15,965 nt of DNA from Rhodobacterales bacterium 34-62-10 (GTDB lineage Bacteria; Pseudomonadota; Alphaproteobacteria; Rhodobacterales; Rhodobacteraceae). The DNA lies in NCBI GenBank assembly GCA_002282555.1, contig NCJR01000011.1, positions 1 through 15,965 of the forward strand, written 5' to 3'. The position numbers and the translations under genes were made by a program. Of the stretch, positions 1 through 6,465 are shown in pieces; within the stretch, counting starts at the first letter, position 1, and every line of letters starts with the position of its first letter. The notes below the pieces were generated by a model. That model was not told the origin of the DNA. It searched no databases and saw only the letters and a program-made list of their open reading frames with translations.

Positions 1-161
1 GGGGTCGGGAAGTCGAAATTCTCACCGAACGCTTCGGCGACAATCGTCGAGTAGGGCAGAACGGTGGATGAACCGGTGACTTGCACGTTATCGCGTGCCA
101 TGGCGGTGGTTGCCGAAACGGCAGCGATGGCCAGCACGGAGGCGGACAGTTTGACGGACAT
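1..161 (-). CDS. pstS: Phosphate ABC transporter substrate-binding protein PstS (N-terminal part)
   Basis: Only the first 53 codons are in the window; the gene runs off the left edge on the minus strand. The start is an ATG (complement 159-161) with an AGGAG ribosome site at complement 168-172, 6 nt away. The N terminus is a typical Sec signal peptide: MSVK, a hydrophobic Ala/Val-rich core, and an AMA cleavage site near residue 22. The mature part begins RDNVQVTGSSTVLPYS, and TGSST is the phosphate-binding loop typical of PstS. PstS captures phosphate in the periplasm for the PstCAB importer. The PHO box upstream (239-271) supports this assignment independently. With only 53 residues, another PstS-like binding protein is possible but less likely. 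Confidence 0.82.
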   Translation of the reverse strand, partial: MSVKLSASVLAIAAVSATTAMARDNVQVTGSSTVLPYSTIVAEAFGENFDFPT

Positions 162-186
162 GGAAAGCTCCTGATACCTTGGGTTT

Positions 187-228
187 CGATCACCCGAGCG
201 GCGATCTCGGACCAGTGCCTAGTGATCG
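187..228 (-). promoter_or_regulatory. Structured leader of pstS (nested inverted repeats)
   Basis: Two perfect inverted repeats lie between the PHO box and the pstS start. The outer pair is CGATCAC (187-193) with GTGATCG (222-228). The inner pair is CCGAG (194-198) with CTCGG (206-210), enclosing a 7-nt loop. The transcript could fold into a stem of 7 plus 5 pairs with an 11-nt bulge on one side. There is no U-run after it, so it is not an obvious terminator. It could be an mRNA-stabilising 5' stem or an operator. The role is inferred. Confidence 0.35.
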
Positions 229-238
229 GGCACAACGC

Positions 239-271
239 TTCTATGAACCTTTTGTAAACCTTTTATGACAA
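239..271 (-). promoter_or_regulatory. PHO box: three 11-bp PhoB-type direct repeats
   Basis: Read on the minus strand (towards pstS), three consecutive 11-bp units occur: TTGTCATAAAA (271-261), GGTTTACAAAA (260-250) and GGTTCATAGAA (249-239). Each is a 7-mer related to the CTGTCAT half-site followed by a 4-nt A-rich spacer, which is the known PhoB binding architecture. The box sits about 78 bp upstream of the pstS start. The same intergenic region must also hold the promoter of the divergent glycosyltransferase at 380, so PhoB could influence both directions. Only the pstS orientation is supported by the half-site order. Confidence 0.75.
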
Positions 272-379
272 ACTGTCTGCTGTGCAAATTCTCTCTGTGG
301 TCCGGATCGGGCTTGTCTGCGCCAACTCAGGCCCTACGCTGATCACACCTGAAGCAACCGAAGATCGGCATGCCGTTTC

Positions 380-1450
380 ATGACTTTTTCTACAAAAACA
401 GCCATGCTTGCTGTCCCCGGCGACATCACCACGTTGACCGGAGGGTATATCTACGACCGGCTTTTGTTGGAGGAATTGCGTGTAGCTGGTCGCGAAATGT
501 CATTGATCCAATTGCCTGAGGGTTTTCCATTTCCAACGCCGCAGGCGATGGATCAGGCGCTGGCGCAGCTTCAGGCGCTGAACCATGACACCCCAGTGAT
601 CATTGATGGACTGGCATTTGGTGCTTTGACCACAGCAGGTGTTGCACGAATCGCAGCCCCCATCGTGGCGCTGGTTCATCATCCGCTCGCCTTGGAAAGC
701 GGCTTGCCGACAGATCAGCAACAGCACCTTTGGCAGACCGAGCGGGACAATCTTCGCCATGCCAGGCAGATACTCGTACCAAGCCCGCACACCCGTGCCA
801 TCCTGATCGACAAGTATGATGTCCCCGCCGATCGCATCCACGTGGCGTTGCCCGGAATTAAACAGCGACCCAAGGACGAATCCTCGGCCAAAGATGCGCC
901 AGCCTTGATTCTCTCGGTCGGTATTCTGCATCCGCGCAAAGGTCACGATGTGCTGATCGATGCGCTGGCACGAATCGCCGATCTGGACTGGCGGGCCGAA
1001 ATCGTGGGTAATCCGTGGGAAAAGGGTCACTCCGCGGCGCTGCAAAACAGGATAGGGTCCCACAACCTATCGCGACGTGTGCGCCTTGCCGGGCGCGTCA
1101 CGTCCGAAGAATTGGATAGCCTCTACCGTAGGGCCACGATCTTTGCGCTGGCGACCCGATACGAGGGATATGGCATCGTGTTCAACGAAGCTTTGGTCCA
1201 TGGCCTGCCGATCGTGTCCTGCCGCACCGGGGCTGTGCCCGACACTGTACCTGCAGTTGCGGGTCTTTTGGTAGAACGAGATGATCCCTCGGCCTTTGCC
1301 GACGCGTTGCGCGCCCTGCTGACAGATCATGAACGGCGGTCGGCGATGGCCGTCGCCGCGAAAGAAAAGGGCTGCGCGCTTGCTACATGGGCAGACACCG
1401 CGCGAATCGCAGGTGTGGCGTTGGACGCCGCAGTTGGCGGTGCCGCGTGA
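380..1450 (+). CDS. GT4-family glycosyltransferase
   Basis: This 356-residue protein is a GT-B fold, family 4 retaining glycosyltransferase. The N-terminal acceptor domain contains PGDITTLTGGYIYDR (13-27). The C-terminal donor domain has SVGILHPRKGHD (179-190), whose R186/K187 match the donor-phosphate-binding Arg/Lys of the family, and the E-X7-E motif in YEGYGIVFNE (E262, E270). Such enzymes transfer a sugar from a nucleotide-sugar donor to a lipid, sugar or small-molecule acceptor at the cytoplasmic side. Donor and acceptor cannot be read from the sequence. No clear ribosome site precedes the ATG at 380; the next in-frame ATG is at 404. The stop overlaps the next start (GTGA, 1447-1450), so it is coupled to the inositol-monophosphatase-family gene. 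It is transcribed divergently from pstS. Confidence 0.85.
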   Translation: MTFSTKTAMLAVPGDITTLTGGYIYDRLLLEELRVAGREMSLIQLPEGFPFPTPQAMDQALAQLQALNHDTPVIIDGLAFGALTTAGVARIAAPIVALVHHPLALESGLPTDQQQHLWQTERDNLRHARQILVPSPHTRAILIDKYDVPADRIHVALPGIKQRPKDESSAKDAPALILSVGILHPRKGHDVLIDALARIADLDWRAEIVGNPWEKGHSAALQNRIGSHNLSRRVRLAGRVTSEELDSLYRRATIFALATRYEGYGIVFNEALVHGLPIVSCRTGAVPDTVPAVAGLLVERDDPSAFADALRALLTDHERRSAMAVAAKEKGCALATWADTARIAGVALDAAVGGAA

Positions 1451-2256
1451 CCCCCGAAGCACAAGACGCTGACGATCTGGAACTGGCATTACAAGCGGCA
1501 GATGCGGCAGGTCAGATCCTCATGCACTACTGGCTGGACCGTCAGAACCTGTCCATCCACACCAAGCGGGCAGGGGATTTCCTCTCGCAGGCTGATCTTG
1601 AGGCCGAAGCATGTCTCAAAACGATATTATTGGGTGCCCGTCCCGACGATGGATGGCTGGGCGAGGAAACCGGCGCATCACACTCCGCCCGCCGCCGCTG
1701 GATCGTCGATCCGCTGGACGGAACCACTAATTTCCTGCGCGGTATTCCCCATTGGGCCGTGTCCATCGCGCTTGAAGTGGACGGGCAGCGTCGCCTCGGT
1801 GTGGTGCATGATCCGGTTAAGGCTGAGACGTTCTCGGCCCATCTAGGTCACGGGGCACATCAGAACGGGGCACCCATCCACGTCTCAGGCACCGACGACC
1901 TTTCAGCGGCGCTCTTTGGAACGGGAATACCCTTTGGCGGCATGGCCCATATCGACGATCACGCCGCCGATATCGCCGCGTTGATGCCCCATTGCGCAGG
2001 TGTGCGTCGTATGGGCGCGGCGGCGCTGGATCTGGCCTATGTCGCAGCGGGTCGTTTGGATGGGTTTTGGGAGCGCCGTTTGCAGCAATGGGACATTGCC
2101 GCAGGTCTGGTCATCCTGCACGAATCCGGCGCGCGTACCGCAGCCCTTGATCCGGCAGAGCGGCCCGAAGCGACGGGAACTGTGATGACTGCCACGCCAA
2201 TGCTGTTTGACGCCTTTGCCAAATTGTTGCGCGATCAAACACTCAGACGCGCGTAA
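1447..2256 (+). CDS. Inositol monophosphatase family phosphatase
   Basis: This is a 269-residue Mg-dependent phosphatase of the IMPase/HisN/CysQ superfamily. Metal-binding motifs are intact: GEETG (72-76), WIVDPLDGTTNF (85-96, with D88 and D91) and WDIAAG (215-220, D216). The chosen start is the GTG at 1447, which overlaps the glycosyltransferase stop as GTGA. An in-frame ATG at 1387 would add 20 Arg-rich residues lying entirely inside the upstream gene, so it is rejected. The substrate could be an inositol, sugar or histidinol phosphate, or another small phosphomonoester. Coupling to a glycosyltransferase suggests a phosphorylated product or acceptor. Its 3' end overlaps the convergent FkbM gene by 22 bp, and no terminator is visible. 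Confidence 0.85.
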   Translation: MTPEAQDADDLELALQAADAAGQILMHYWLDRQNLSIHTKRAGDFLSQADLEAEACLKTILLGARPDDGWLGEETGASHSARRRWIVDPLDGTTNFLRGIPHWAVSIALEVDGQRRLGVVHDPVKAETFSAHLGHGAHQNGAPIHVSGTDDLSAALFGTGIPFGGMAHIDDHAADIAALMPHCAGVRRMGAAALDLAYVAAGRLDGFWERRLQQWDIAAGLVILHESGARTAALDPAERPEATGTVMTATPMLFDAFAKLLRDQTLRRA

Positions 2257-2969
2257 AGATCACCCGAAGGGCCATCAGCAGGCAGACTGGTCAACCATGA
2301 CCGCGTTGCGGAAGCATCGCGCCAATCGTTCCAGAGAAAACGACCCGACTCTCCGGTTACAGGATTGAAGCGGTAGTCCCCCAATTCCCCCAGGCGCGCA
2401 ATCACCGAAAGTGTCAGATCGGGCAACCCGGGCAAATACTCGACCGAGACCAACTCGACAGGCTGGCTTAACCCTGAAAGCACCTCAAGCTCGAACCCTT
2501 CCACGTCGATTTTGACATAGCGGGGTATGCCTTCGTCGCGGATCAGACGGTCCAGAGTGGTGACCTGCACCTTCTGAACTCGATCCCAACGGACATGGCC
2601 GAACCCAGGTGCCGCTCCTGCTGTTTCGGCGAATCCGGTTTTCAGGGATGACACAGTGGGATGCAGGGAAGACACCGCCATTTCGGCCACTGTGTCTGCG
2701 CTACCAGCAGCCGCCTCGAGCAGGCGAATGTCGCGCGGCAGCGTCAGGCGCAGAAAGGTGGAAAACGGCACCTGCGGTTCAAGTGCCACAACCCTTGCCC
2801 CTGCTGCGCGCATTGCCCGCGCACGTGTGCCCACATGGGCGCCAACATCGAAGACGAGGTCACCAGGGCGAAGCAATTCGCGGTAGAACCGTCGTAATGG
2901 GACAGTCCTCACCGGATTGTGATAGATCACAAGCGATCGCAACAAACCAAGCCAAGTCGTCAGGGCCAA
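2235..2969 (-). CDS. FkbM family SAM-dependent methyltransferase
   Basis: The 244-residue protein has the SAM-binding motif VFDVGAHVGT (39-48), the acidic strand-2 ligand in ALEP (E64), and the FkbM signature TTLDRLI (137-143) with YVKIDVEGFE (151-160). FkbM enzymes are O-methyltransferases that commonly modify sugars, polyketides or other secondary products. The start is a TTG (complement 2967-2969). An in-frame TGA lies two codons upstream, and an AGGAG sits 7 nt from the TTG. A nearby ATG at 2976 is out of frame and opens only a short reading frame. It is encoded opposite to its neighbours and converges on, and overlaps, the IMPase-family gene. Its position between the glycosyltransferase pair and the ribA run makes methylation of the same product plausible, but this is inferred. 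Confidence 0.85.
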   Translation of the reverse strand: MALTTWLGLLRSLVIYHNPVRTVPLRRFYRELLRPGDLVFDVGAHVGTRARAMRAAGARVVALEPQVPFSTFLRLTLPRDIRLLEAAAGSADTVAEMAVSSLHPTVSSLKTGFAETAGAAPGFGHVRWDRVQKVQVTTLDRLIRDEGIPRYVKIDVEGFELEVLSGLSQPVELVSVEYLPGLPDLTLSVIARLGELGDYRFNPVTGESGRFLWNDWRDASATRSWLTSLPADGPSGDLYARLSV

Positions 2970-2976
2970 GGCTCAT

Positions 2977-2981
2977 CTCCT
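2977..2981 (-). promoter_or_regulatory. Ribosome binding site fixing the TTG start of the FkbM gene
   Basis: AGGAG (within GAGAGGAG, complement 2977-2984) lies 7 nt upstream of the TTG at 2969. Together with the in-frame stop just upstream (complement 2973-2975), it decides the start codon. Confidence 0.6.
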
Positions 2982-2992
2982 CTCGTGATGCC

Positions 2993-3012
2993 AAAGAAAC
3001 CGAAGTTTCTTT
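2993..3012 (-). promoter_or_regulatory. Perfect 8-bp hairpin with UUCG tetraloop in the FkbM leader
   Basis: The plus strand reads AAAGAAAC-CGAA-GTTTCTTT, a perfect 8-bp inverted repeat. Transcribed towards the FkbM gene, the loop becomes UUCG closed by C-G, which is known to be an exceptionally stable tetraloop. It ends about 23 nt upstream of the TTG start. There is no U-run after the stem and no minus-strand gene upstream to terminate. Possible roles are an mRNA-stabilising 5' hairpin, translational control, or a DNA operator between the divergent FkbM and ribA genes. Confidence 0.45.
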
Positions 3013-3158
3013 CAGATAGTGCAACTTAGCCAAGGTCCAGCCCGTGTAAGCACAAGACCGCTCAAGCTGCGAATTCTGCAGCCAAAATGAAACCATTGGG
3101 CTTGTCTGGTGTTTTGTAACACTAGTTTGAAGGCGATGTTTAAAAAGCTGGTCATCAC

Positions 3159-4298
3159 ATGAATGCTCTACGCCCTGCGCGCGTGACAGACGATCCGGTC
3201 TTGTCAATATTGGCACCGAATGCACTCGAATGTCTCACGCGCCTGAGAGGAGATCTCAGGCTTGGTTTGCCTGTCATCCTGACCGGTGACGGTGCGGCCT
3301 GTTTTGTAGTGCCCGTCGAAACGTTGAGCTCAGAGCGTCACACCGCTTTGCTCTCTGAGGGAGCAATCGGCGAAGTCGTGCTGACCCGCCATCGCGCGGC
3401 GATGCTTGGCCTGCATGGTCTGCCGGATGCGGAAGTCCTGTCCATTGCATTGCCGGCTCAGGCGGGAATTGACTGGTTACTGCGTCTGGCCGATCCCGCA
3501 TTGAGTGGAGTGCAAGCTGCAGCAATGCCGCAACTGCGTATCAGTGCCGGCAAGACGATCCACCGCGCAGCGATCGCTCTTGCGAAATCCGCGCAGCTTC
3601 TTCCCGCAACGCTTGTGGTGCCGGTGGAAGACGCTGTGAATGCCGCCATGCGTCATGGCCTTTCGATCATGGACGCGAATTTGATACTGTCGGAATTGAC
3701 CCGTGCCCGTGTGCAATATCCCGTAGCCTCTGCCCGTCTGCCAATGACAGTACACGAGGCGGGGCAGGTGCATGTCTATCGCCCGGATGATGGTGGAATC
3801 GAGCATTACGCAATCGAGATCGGTAGCCCCGACAGATCCCGTCCGGTTCTGGTCCGTCTCCATTCTGCCTGTTTCACGGGTGATGTGCTTGGCAGTCTGA
3901 AATGTGATTGCGGACCCCAGCTTAACGCGGCAACGGCGGCCATGGCCGCAGCGGAGGGCGGTATTCTTCTCTACCTCAACCAAGAGGGGCGAGGGATCGG
4001 CTTGGCGAACAAGATGCGCGCCTACGCGCTTCAGGATCAAGGGCTGGATACCGTCGAGGCCAATCACCACCTTGGTTTTGATGATGATGAGCGTGATTTC
4101 CGCATCGGATCTGCTTTGTTGGCGCGCCTTGGCATCGCTTCGGTTCGGTTGCTGACGAACAACCCTGCCAAGGTCGCGATGTTGCAGGCACAGGGTATCA
4201 CTGTCTCGGAACGGGTTCCGCTACGAGTGGGACAGACCGCCCAAAACGCGCACTATCTGTCAACAAAGGCTGCCAAATCGGGACATCTGCTGAAATGA
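3159..4298 (+). CDS. ribA: GTP cyclohydrolase II with N-terminal extension
   Basis: The C-terminal half (about 195-379) is a complete GTP cyclohydrolase II. It has Zn ligands C238, C249 and C251 in SACFTGDVLGSLKCDCG, LNQEGRGIGLANK (273-285), the catalytic tyrosine Y289 in RAYALQDQG, DTVEANHHLGF (297-307), R312 in DERDF and a LLTNNPAK tail motif. The enzyme opens GTP to 2,5-diamino-6-ribosylamino-pyrimidinone phosphate plus formate and pyrophosphate, the first step of riboflavin synthesis. Residues 1-190 are an extension absent from the 196-residue E. coli RibA. I see no DHBP-synthase motifs in it, so it is not an obvious RibBA fusion. An in-frame TAA at 3141 rules out a start further upstream; the ribosome site is weak. 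The stop overlaps the next start (ATGA). It may be the housekeeping enzyme, a pathway-specific paralogue, or both. Confidence 0.9.
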   Translation: MNALRPARVTDDPVLSILAPNALECLTRLRGDLRLGLPVILTGDGAACFVVPVETLSSERHTALLSEGAIGEVVLTRHRAAMLGLHGLPDAEVLSIALPAQAGIDWLLRLADPALSGVQAAAMPQLRISAGKTIHRAAIALAKSAQLLPATLVVPVEDAVNAAMRHGLSIMDANLILSELTRARVQYPVASARLPMTVHEAGQVHVYRPDDGGIEHYAIEIGSPDRSRPVLVRLHSACFTGDVLGSLKCDCGPQLNAATAAMAAAEGGILLYLNQEGRGIGLANKMRAYALQDQGLDTVEANHHLGFDDDERDFRIGSALLARLGIASVRLLTNNPAKVAMLQAQGITVSERVPLRVGQTAQNAHYLSTKAAKSGHLLK

Positions 4299-5239
4299 CC
4301 GCCTCAGCGCTTTGGTGCATTGCTCCGGACAGAGCCGAGATCAGACCCGGCGCAATTGGCGAAGGTATCCTGGTCGAGGCGCTTTTCTCGGGCATCAGTC
4401 GTGGTACCGAACGTCTTGTCGCCGCAGGCCGTGTGCCGTCGTCGGAATACGCGCGGATGCGCGGACCTGGTATGGAGGGCGAATTTCCTTTTCCGGTCAA
4501 ATATGGCTATTGCAGCGTGGGGCGCGTGACCGAAGGGGAATTGCAGGGTCGGGCGGTGTTTGCACTTTTCCCGCATCAATCGCAGTATCGCCTGCCGGAA
4601 AGCGCGCTGACACCGTTGCCCGATACCCTTCCACCCGAACGCGCGGTGCTGGCCGCGAACATGGAAACTGCGCTCACCATCCTGTGGGATAGTGGTGCAG
4701 GGACGGGTGACAGGATCGCCGTGATTGGCGCTGGTGTCGTGGGAGCGTTGGTTGCAAGTCTTGCTGCCCGCTTGCCCGGTGCTGATGTGACACTGGTCGA
4801 CATCAACCCTGATCGCGCTGACTTGGCCGATGCGCTGGGCGTTGATTTCACCCACCCCGAGTCTGCACCCAAGGATTGCGACGTCGTTATCCACACCAGC
4901 GCGTCCGAGGCCGGTTTGACCTTGTCCCTGTTATTGGCAGGACAGGAAGCAACAGTGGTCGAGGCCAGTTGGCACGGTGACTCCGCCGTATCAGTGCCAC
5001 TTGGCGGGCCTTTCCATAGTCGCCGACTGCGTCTGGTCAGTTCACAGGTTGGGAATATTCCTGCGGCACGCCTGCCACGCTGGACCTATAGCCGCCGCTT
5101 GGCCAAGGCGCTTGATCTGCTCTGCGATCCCCGCCTTGACGTGTTGATCTCGGGCGAAACCGACTTTGCAGAAATGCCTTCTGCCTATCCGGGCATCCTT
5201 GCCGCACCCGGAACCCTTTGCCACCGCATCCGTTATTGA
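4295..5239 (+). CDS. Zinc-less medium-chain dehydrogenase, BchC-like
   Basis: This 314-residue protein belongs to the medium-chain dehydrogenase/reductase superfamily. It has a GroES-like N-terminal domain followed by a Rossmann domain with VIGAGVVG (143-150) and an acidic residue after strand 2 (VDINPDRA, D169), which favours NAD(H). The usual catalytic-zinc Cys (CGICGTD) is replaced by SGISRGTE (32-39), the GHE histidine position reads GYC (71-73), and the four-Cys structural-zinc loop is absent. It should therefore work without zinc, if it is an oxidoreductase. The N-terminal SGIS.GTER region resembles BchC (bacteriochlorophyllide dehydrogenase), but no photosynthesis genes are nearby. It starts inside the ribA stop (ATGA, 4295-4298) and precedes the PTPS-like gene by 31 nt. 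It probably oxidises or reduces a side chain in this pathway (inferred). Confidence 0.75.
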   Translation: MTASALWCIAPDRAEIRPGAIGEGILVEALFSGISRGTERLVAAGRVPSSEYARMRGPGMEGEFPFPVKYGYCSVGRVTEGELQGRAVFALFPHQSQYRLPESALTPLPDTLPPERAVLAANMETALTILWDSGAGTGDRIAVIGAGVVGALVASLAARLPGADVTLVDINPDRADLADALGVDFTHPESAPKDCDVVIHTSASEAGLTLSLLLAGQEATVVEASWHGDSAVSVPLGGPFHSRRLRLVSSQVGNIPAARLPRWTYSRRLAKALDLLCDPRLDVLISGETDFAEMPSAYPGILAAPGTLCHRIRY

Positions 5240-5270
5240 AACCAGTCCACCTACCGCCAAAGGAGTCTCA

Positions 5271-5666
5271 ATGTACGCCGTAGAAGTCCGTGACCATATC
5301 ATGATCGCCCATTCCTTTCCTTCTCCCCTGTTCGGACCTGCGCAGGGGATGCATGGCGCGACCTTCACTGTCGACGCGGCCTTTTTCGCAGATGACATCG
5401 ACGCGCATGGGTTGGTGGTCGATATTGGCCTGGCGATCGAAGCTTTGGCCGCCGTGCTGGAGCCGCTGCGATACAAGAACCTTGATGAGGTCGCGCAGTT
5501 CAAAGGCATCTTCACAACGACAGAATTCCTGTCGGGACACATCTTCCGCGAGATGGCTGCAAAGGTCCGTGCCGGTGCTCTGAACGATGGCGGCCGGGTC
5601 AAGAAACTGCGCATCACCCTGCACGAAAGCCACATGGCCCGCGGCTGGTTCGAGGCGGAGATCTGA
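5271..5666 (+). CDS. Divergent 6-pyruvoyl-tetrahydropterin synthase/QueD family protein
   Basis: The start ATG at 5271 has a strong AAAGGAG 5 nt upstream, giving 131 residues, the usual length of a PTPS/QueD subunit. A longer in-frame reading from 5166 lies inside the dehydrogenase gene and is rejected. The T-fold landmarks align: IAH (12-14), MHGATF (27-32), VVDIG (49-53), LRYKNLD (66-72), TTTE (82-85) and a C-terminal HES (118-120), whose E119 matches the pterin-anchoring Glu. The catalytic residues do not. The Cys four residues before the His motif is A24, HGH is HGA (one zinc His lost), and the Asp-His dyad of LDHKNLD is R67-Y68. It therefore likely binds a pterin-like or pyrimidine ligand but should not perform canonical PTPS or QueD chemistry. 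The fold call is good; the reaction is unknown. Confidence 0.75.
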   Translation: MYAVEVRDHIMIAHSFPSPLFGPAQGMHGATFTVDAAFFADDIDAHGLVVDIGLAIEALAAVLEPLRYKNLDEVAQFKGIFTTTEFLSGHIFREMAAKVRAGALNDGGRVKKLRITLHESHMARGWFEAEI

Positions 5667-5669
5667 GGC

Positions 5670-6443
5670 ATGGGTTTCTCCGCCGATTGGCTGGCCCTGC
5701 GTGAACCCGCTGACCACGCGGCACGGGATCGCGCCTTGGTCGTGGCGGCGGCGCATGCCGCTGGCCCGCATCCAGTGATGGTTGATCTGGGCTGCGGCAC
5801 CGGGTCTACGATCCGGGCCTTTGACGGTCATTTGGCGGGGCCTGCACGCTGGCGGTTGGTGGACAATGATCCTTTACTCTTGGCTCACGCGGCGCGTGCT
5901 GTTGCCGGAGAAGTAACGACACACCGGATCGACTTGCGCGATCTTGATGCACTTCCGCTGGATGGCGCAACTCTTGTGACCGCGTCCGCGCTGCTGGACC
6001 TGTGCTCGCAATCGTGGGTCGAGAGTTTGGCCGAAAGGCTGGCACGTCAAAGGCTGCCATTCTATGCGGCGCTGAATTATGATGGCGTTATGCAATGGAC
6101 GCCTGCAGATCCAAACGACGCGGTGATCACACAGGCGTTCAATCGGCATCAACGTCAGGACAAGGGCTTTGGCCCGGCTCTCGGTCCTGATGCAGCCAAG
6201 GTCATCGCGGATGTGTTTGCCGCCGTCGGATACCGTATCCTGCAGGCAGACAGCCCGTGGCATTTGACGGGTGAACATGCCGCCCTGCAAGGCGAACTTG
6301 TGCAAGGCATTGCACAGGCTGCGTCCGAGGCAGGAGCCAGCGATGCCGCATCATGGGGTGCTTGCCGCAGGGATGGCGCCGGCACGACGGTCTGTCACAT
6401 CGGCCATCGCGATATTCTTGCGCTGCCAGCGGGCGCAATATGA
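5670..6443 (+). CDS. Class I SAM-dependent methyltransferase
   Basis: The protein has 257 residues. The SAM-binding motif I is VDLGCGTGS (38-46), followed by RLVDNDPLL with D66 as the likely ribose-binding acidic residue, and a motif-III-like hydrophobic strand (VTASALLDL). The start ATG is 3 nt after the stop of the PTPS-like gene, so the two are translationally linked. The substrate cannot be read from the sequence. In context, N- or O-methylation of the pyrimidine/pterin-type intermediate made by its neighbours is a reasonable inference. The C-terminal third (about 190-257) is not a part I recognise. Confidence 0.75.
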   Translation: MGFSADWLALREPADHAARDRALVVAAAHAAGPHPVMVDLGCGTGSTIRAFDGHLAGPARWRLVDNDPLLLAHAARAVAGEVTTHRIDLRDLDALPLDGATLVTASALLDLCSQSWVESLAERLARQRLPFYAALNYDGVMQWTPADPNDAVITQAFNRHQRQDKGFGPALGPDAAKVIADVFAAVGYRILQADSPWHLTGEHAALQGELVQGIAQAASEAGASDAASWGACRRDGAGTTVCHIGHRDILALPAGAI

Positions 6444-6465
6444 CAGGGAATCAAGGAGGCCAGCG

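Noticed and set aside
500..1063. Long minus-strand open frame inside the glycosyltransferase gene
   Set aside because: It is a shadow of a GC-rich gene: no domain, no ribosome site, and the plus-strand protein has clear GT4 motifs.
3109..3122. Small inverted repeat GTGTT-TTGT-AACAC before ribA
   Set aside because: Only five base pairs; such a repeat is expected by chance and no operator family matches it.
2970..3158. FMN riboswitch upstream of ribA
   Set aside because: The conserved sequence blocks of that riboswitch are not present; only short inverted repeats are seen.
3477..4070. 197-codon minus-strand open frame inside ribA
   Set aside because: The plus strand encodes conserved GTP cyclohydrolase II residues across it; the antisense product has no recognisable features.
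4295..5239. Assignment as BchC of bacteriochlorophyll synthesis
   Set aside because: Only similarity in the N-terminal region can be seen, and no bch, crt or puf gene is in the window.
5271..5666. Assignment as QueD (queuosine pathway)
   Set aside because: Catalytic Cys, Asp-His and one zinc His are missing and no queC, queE or queF is nearby.
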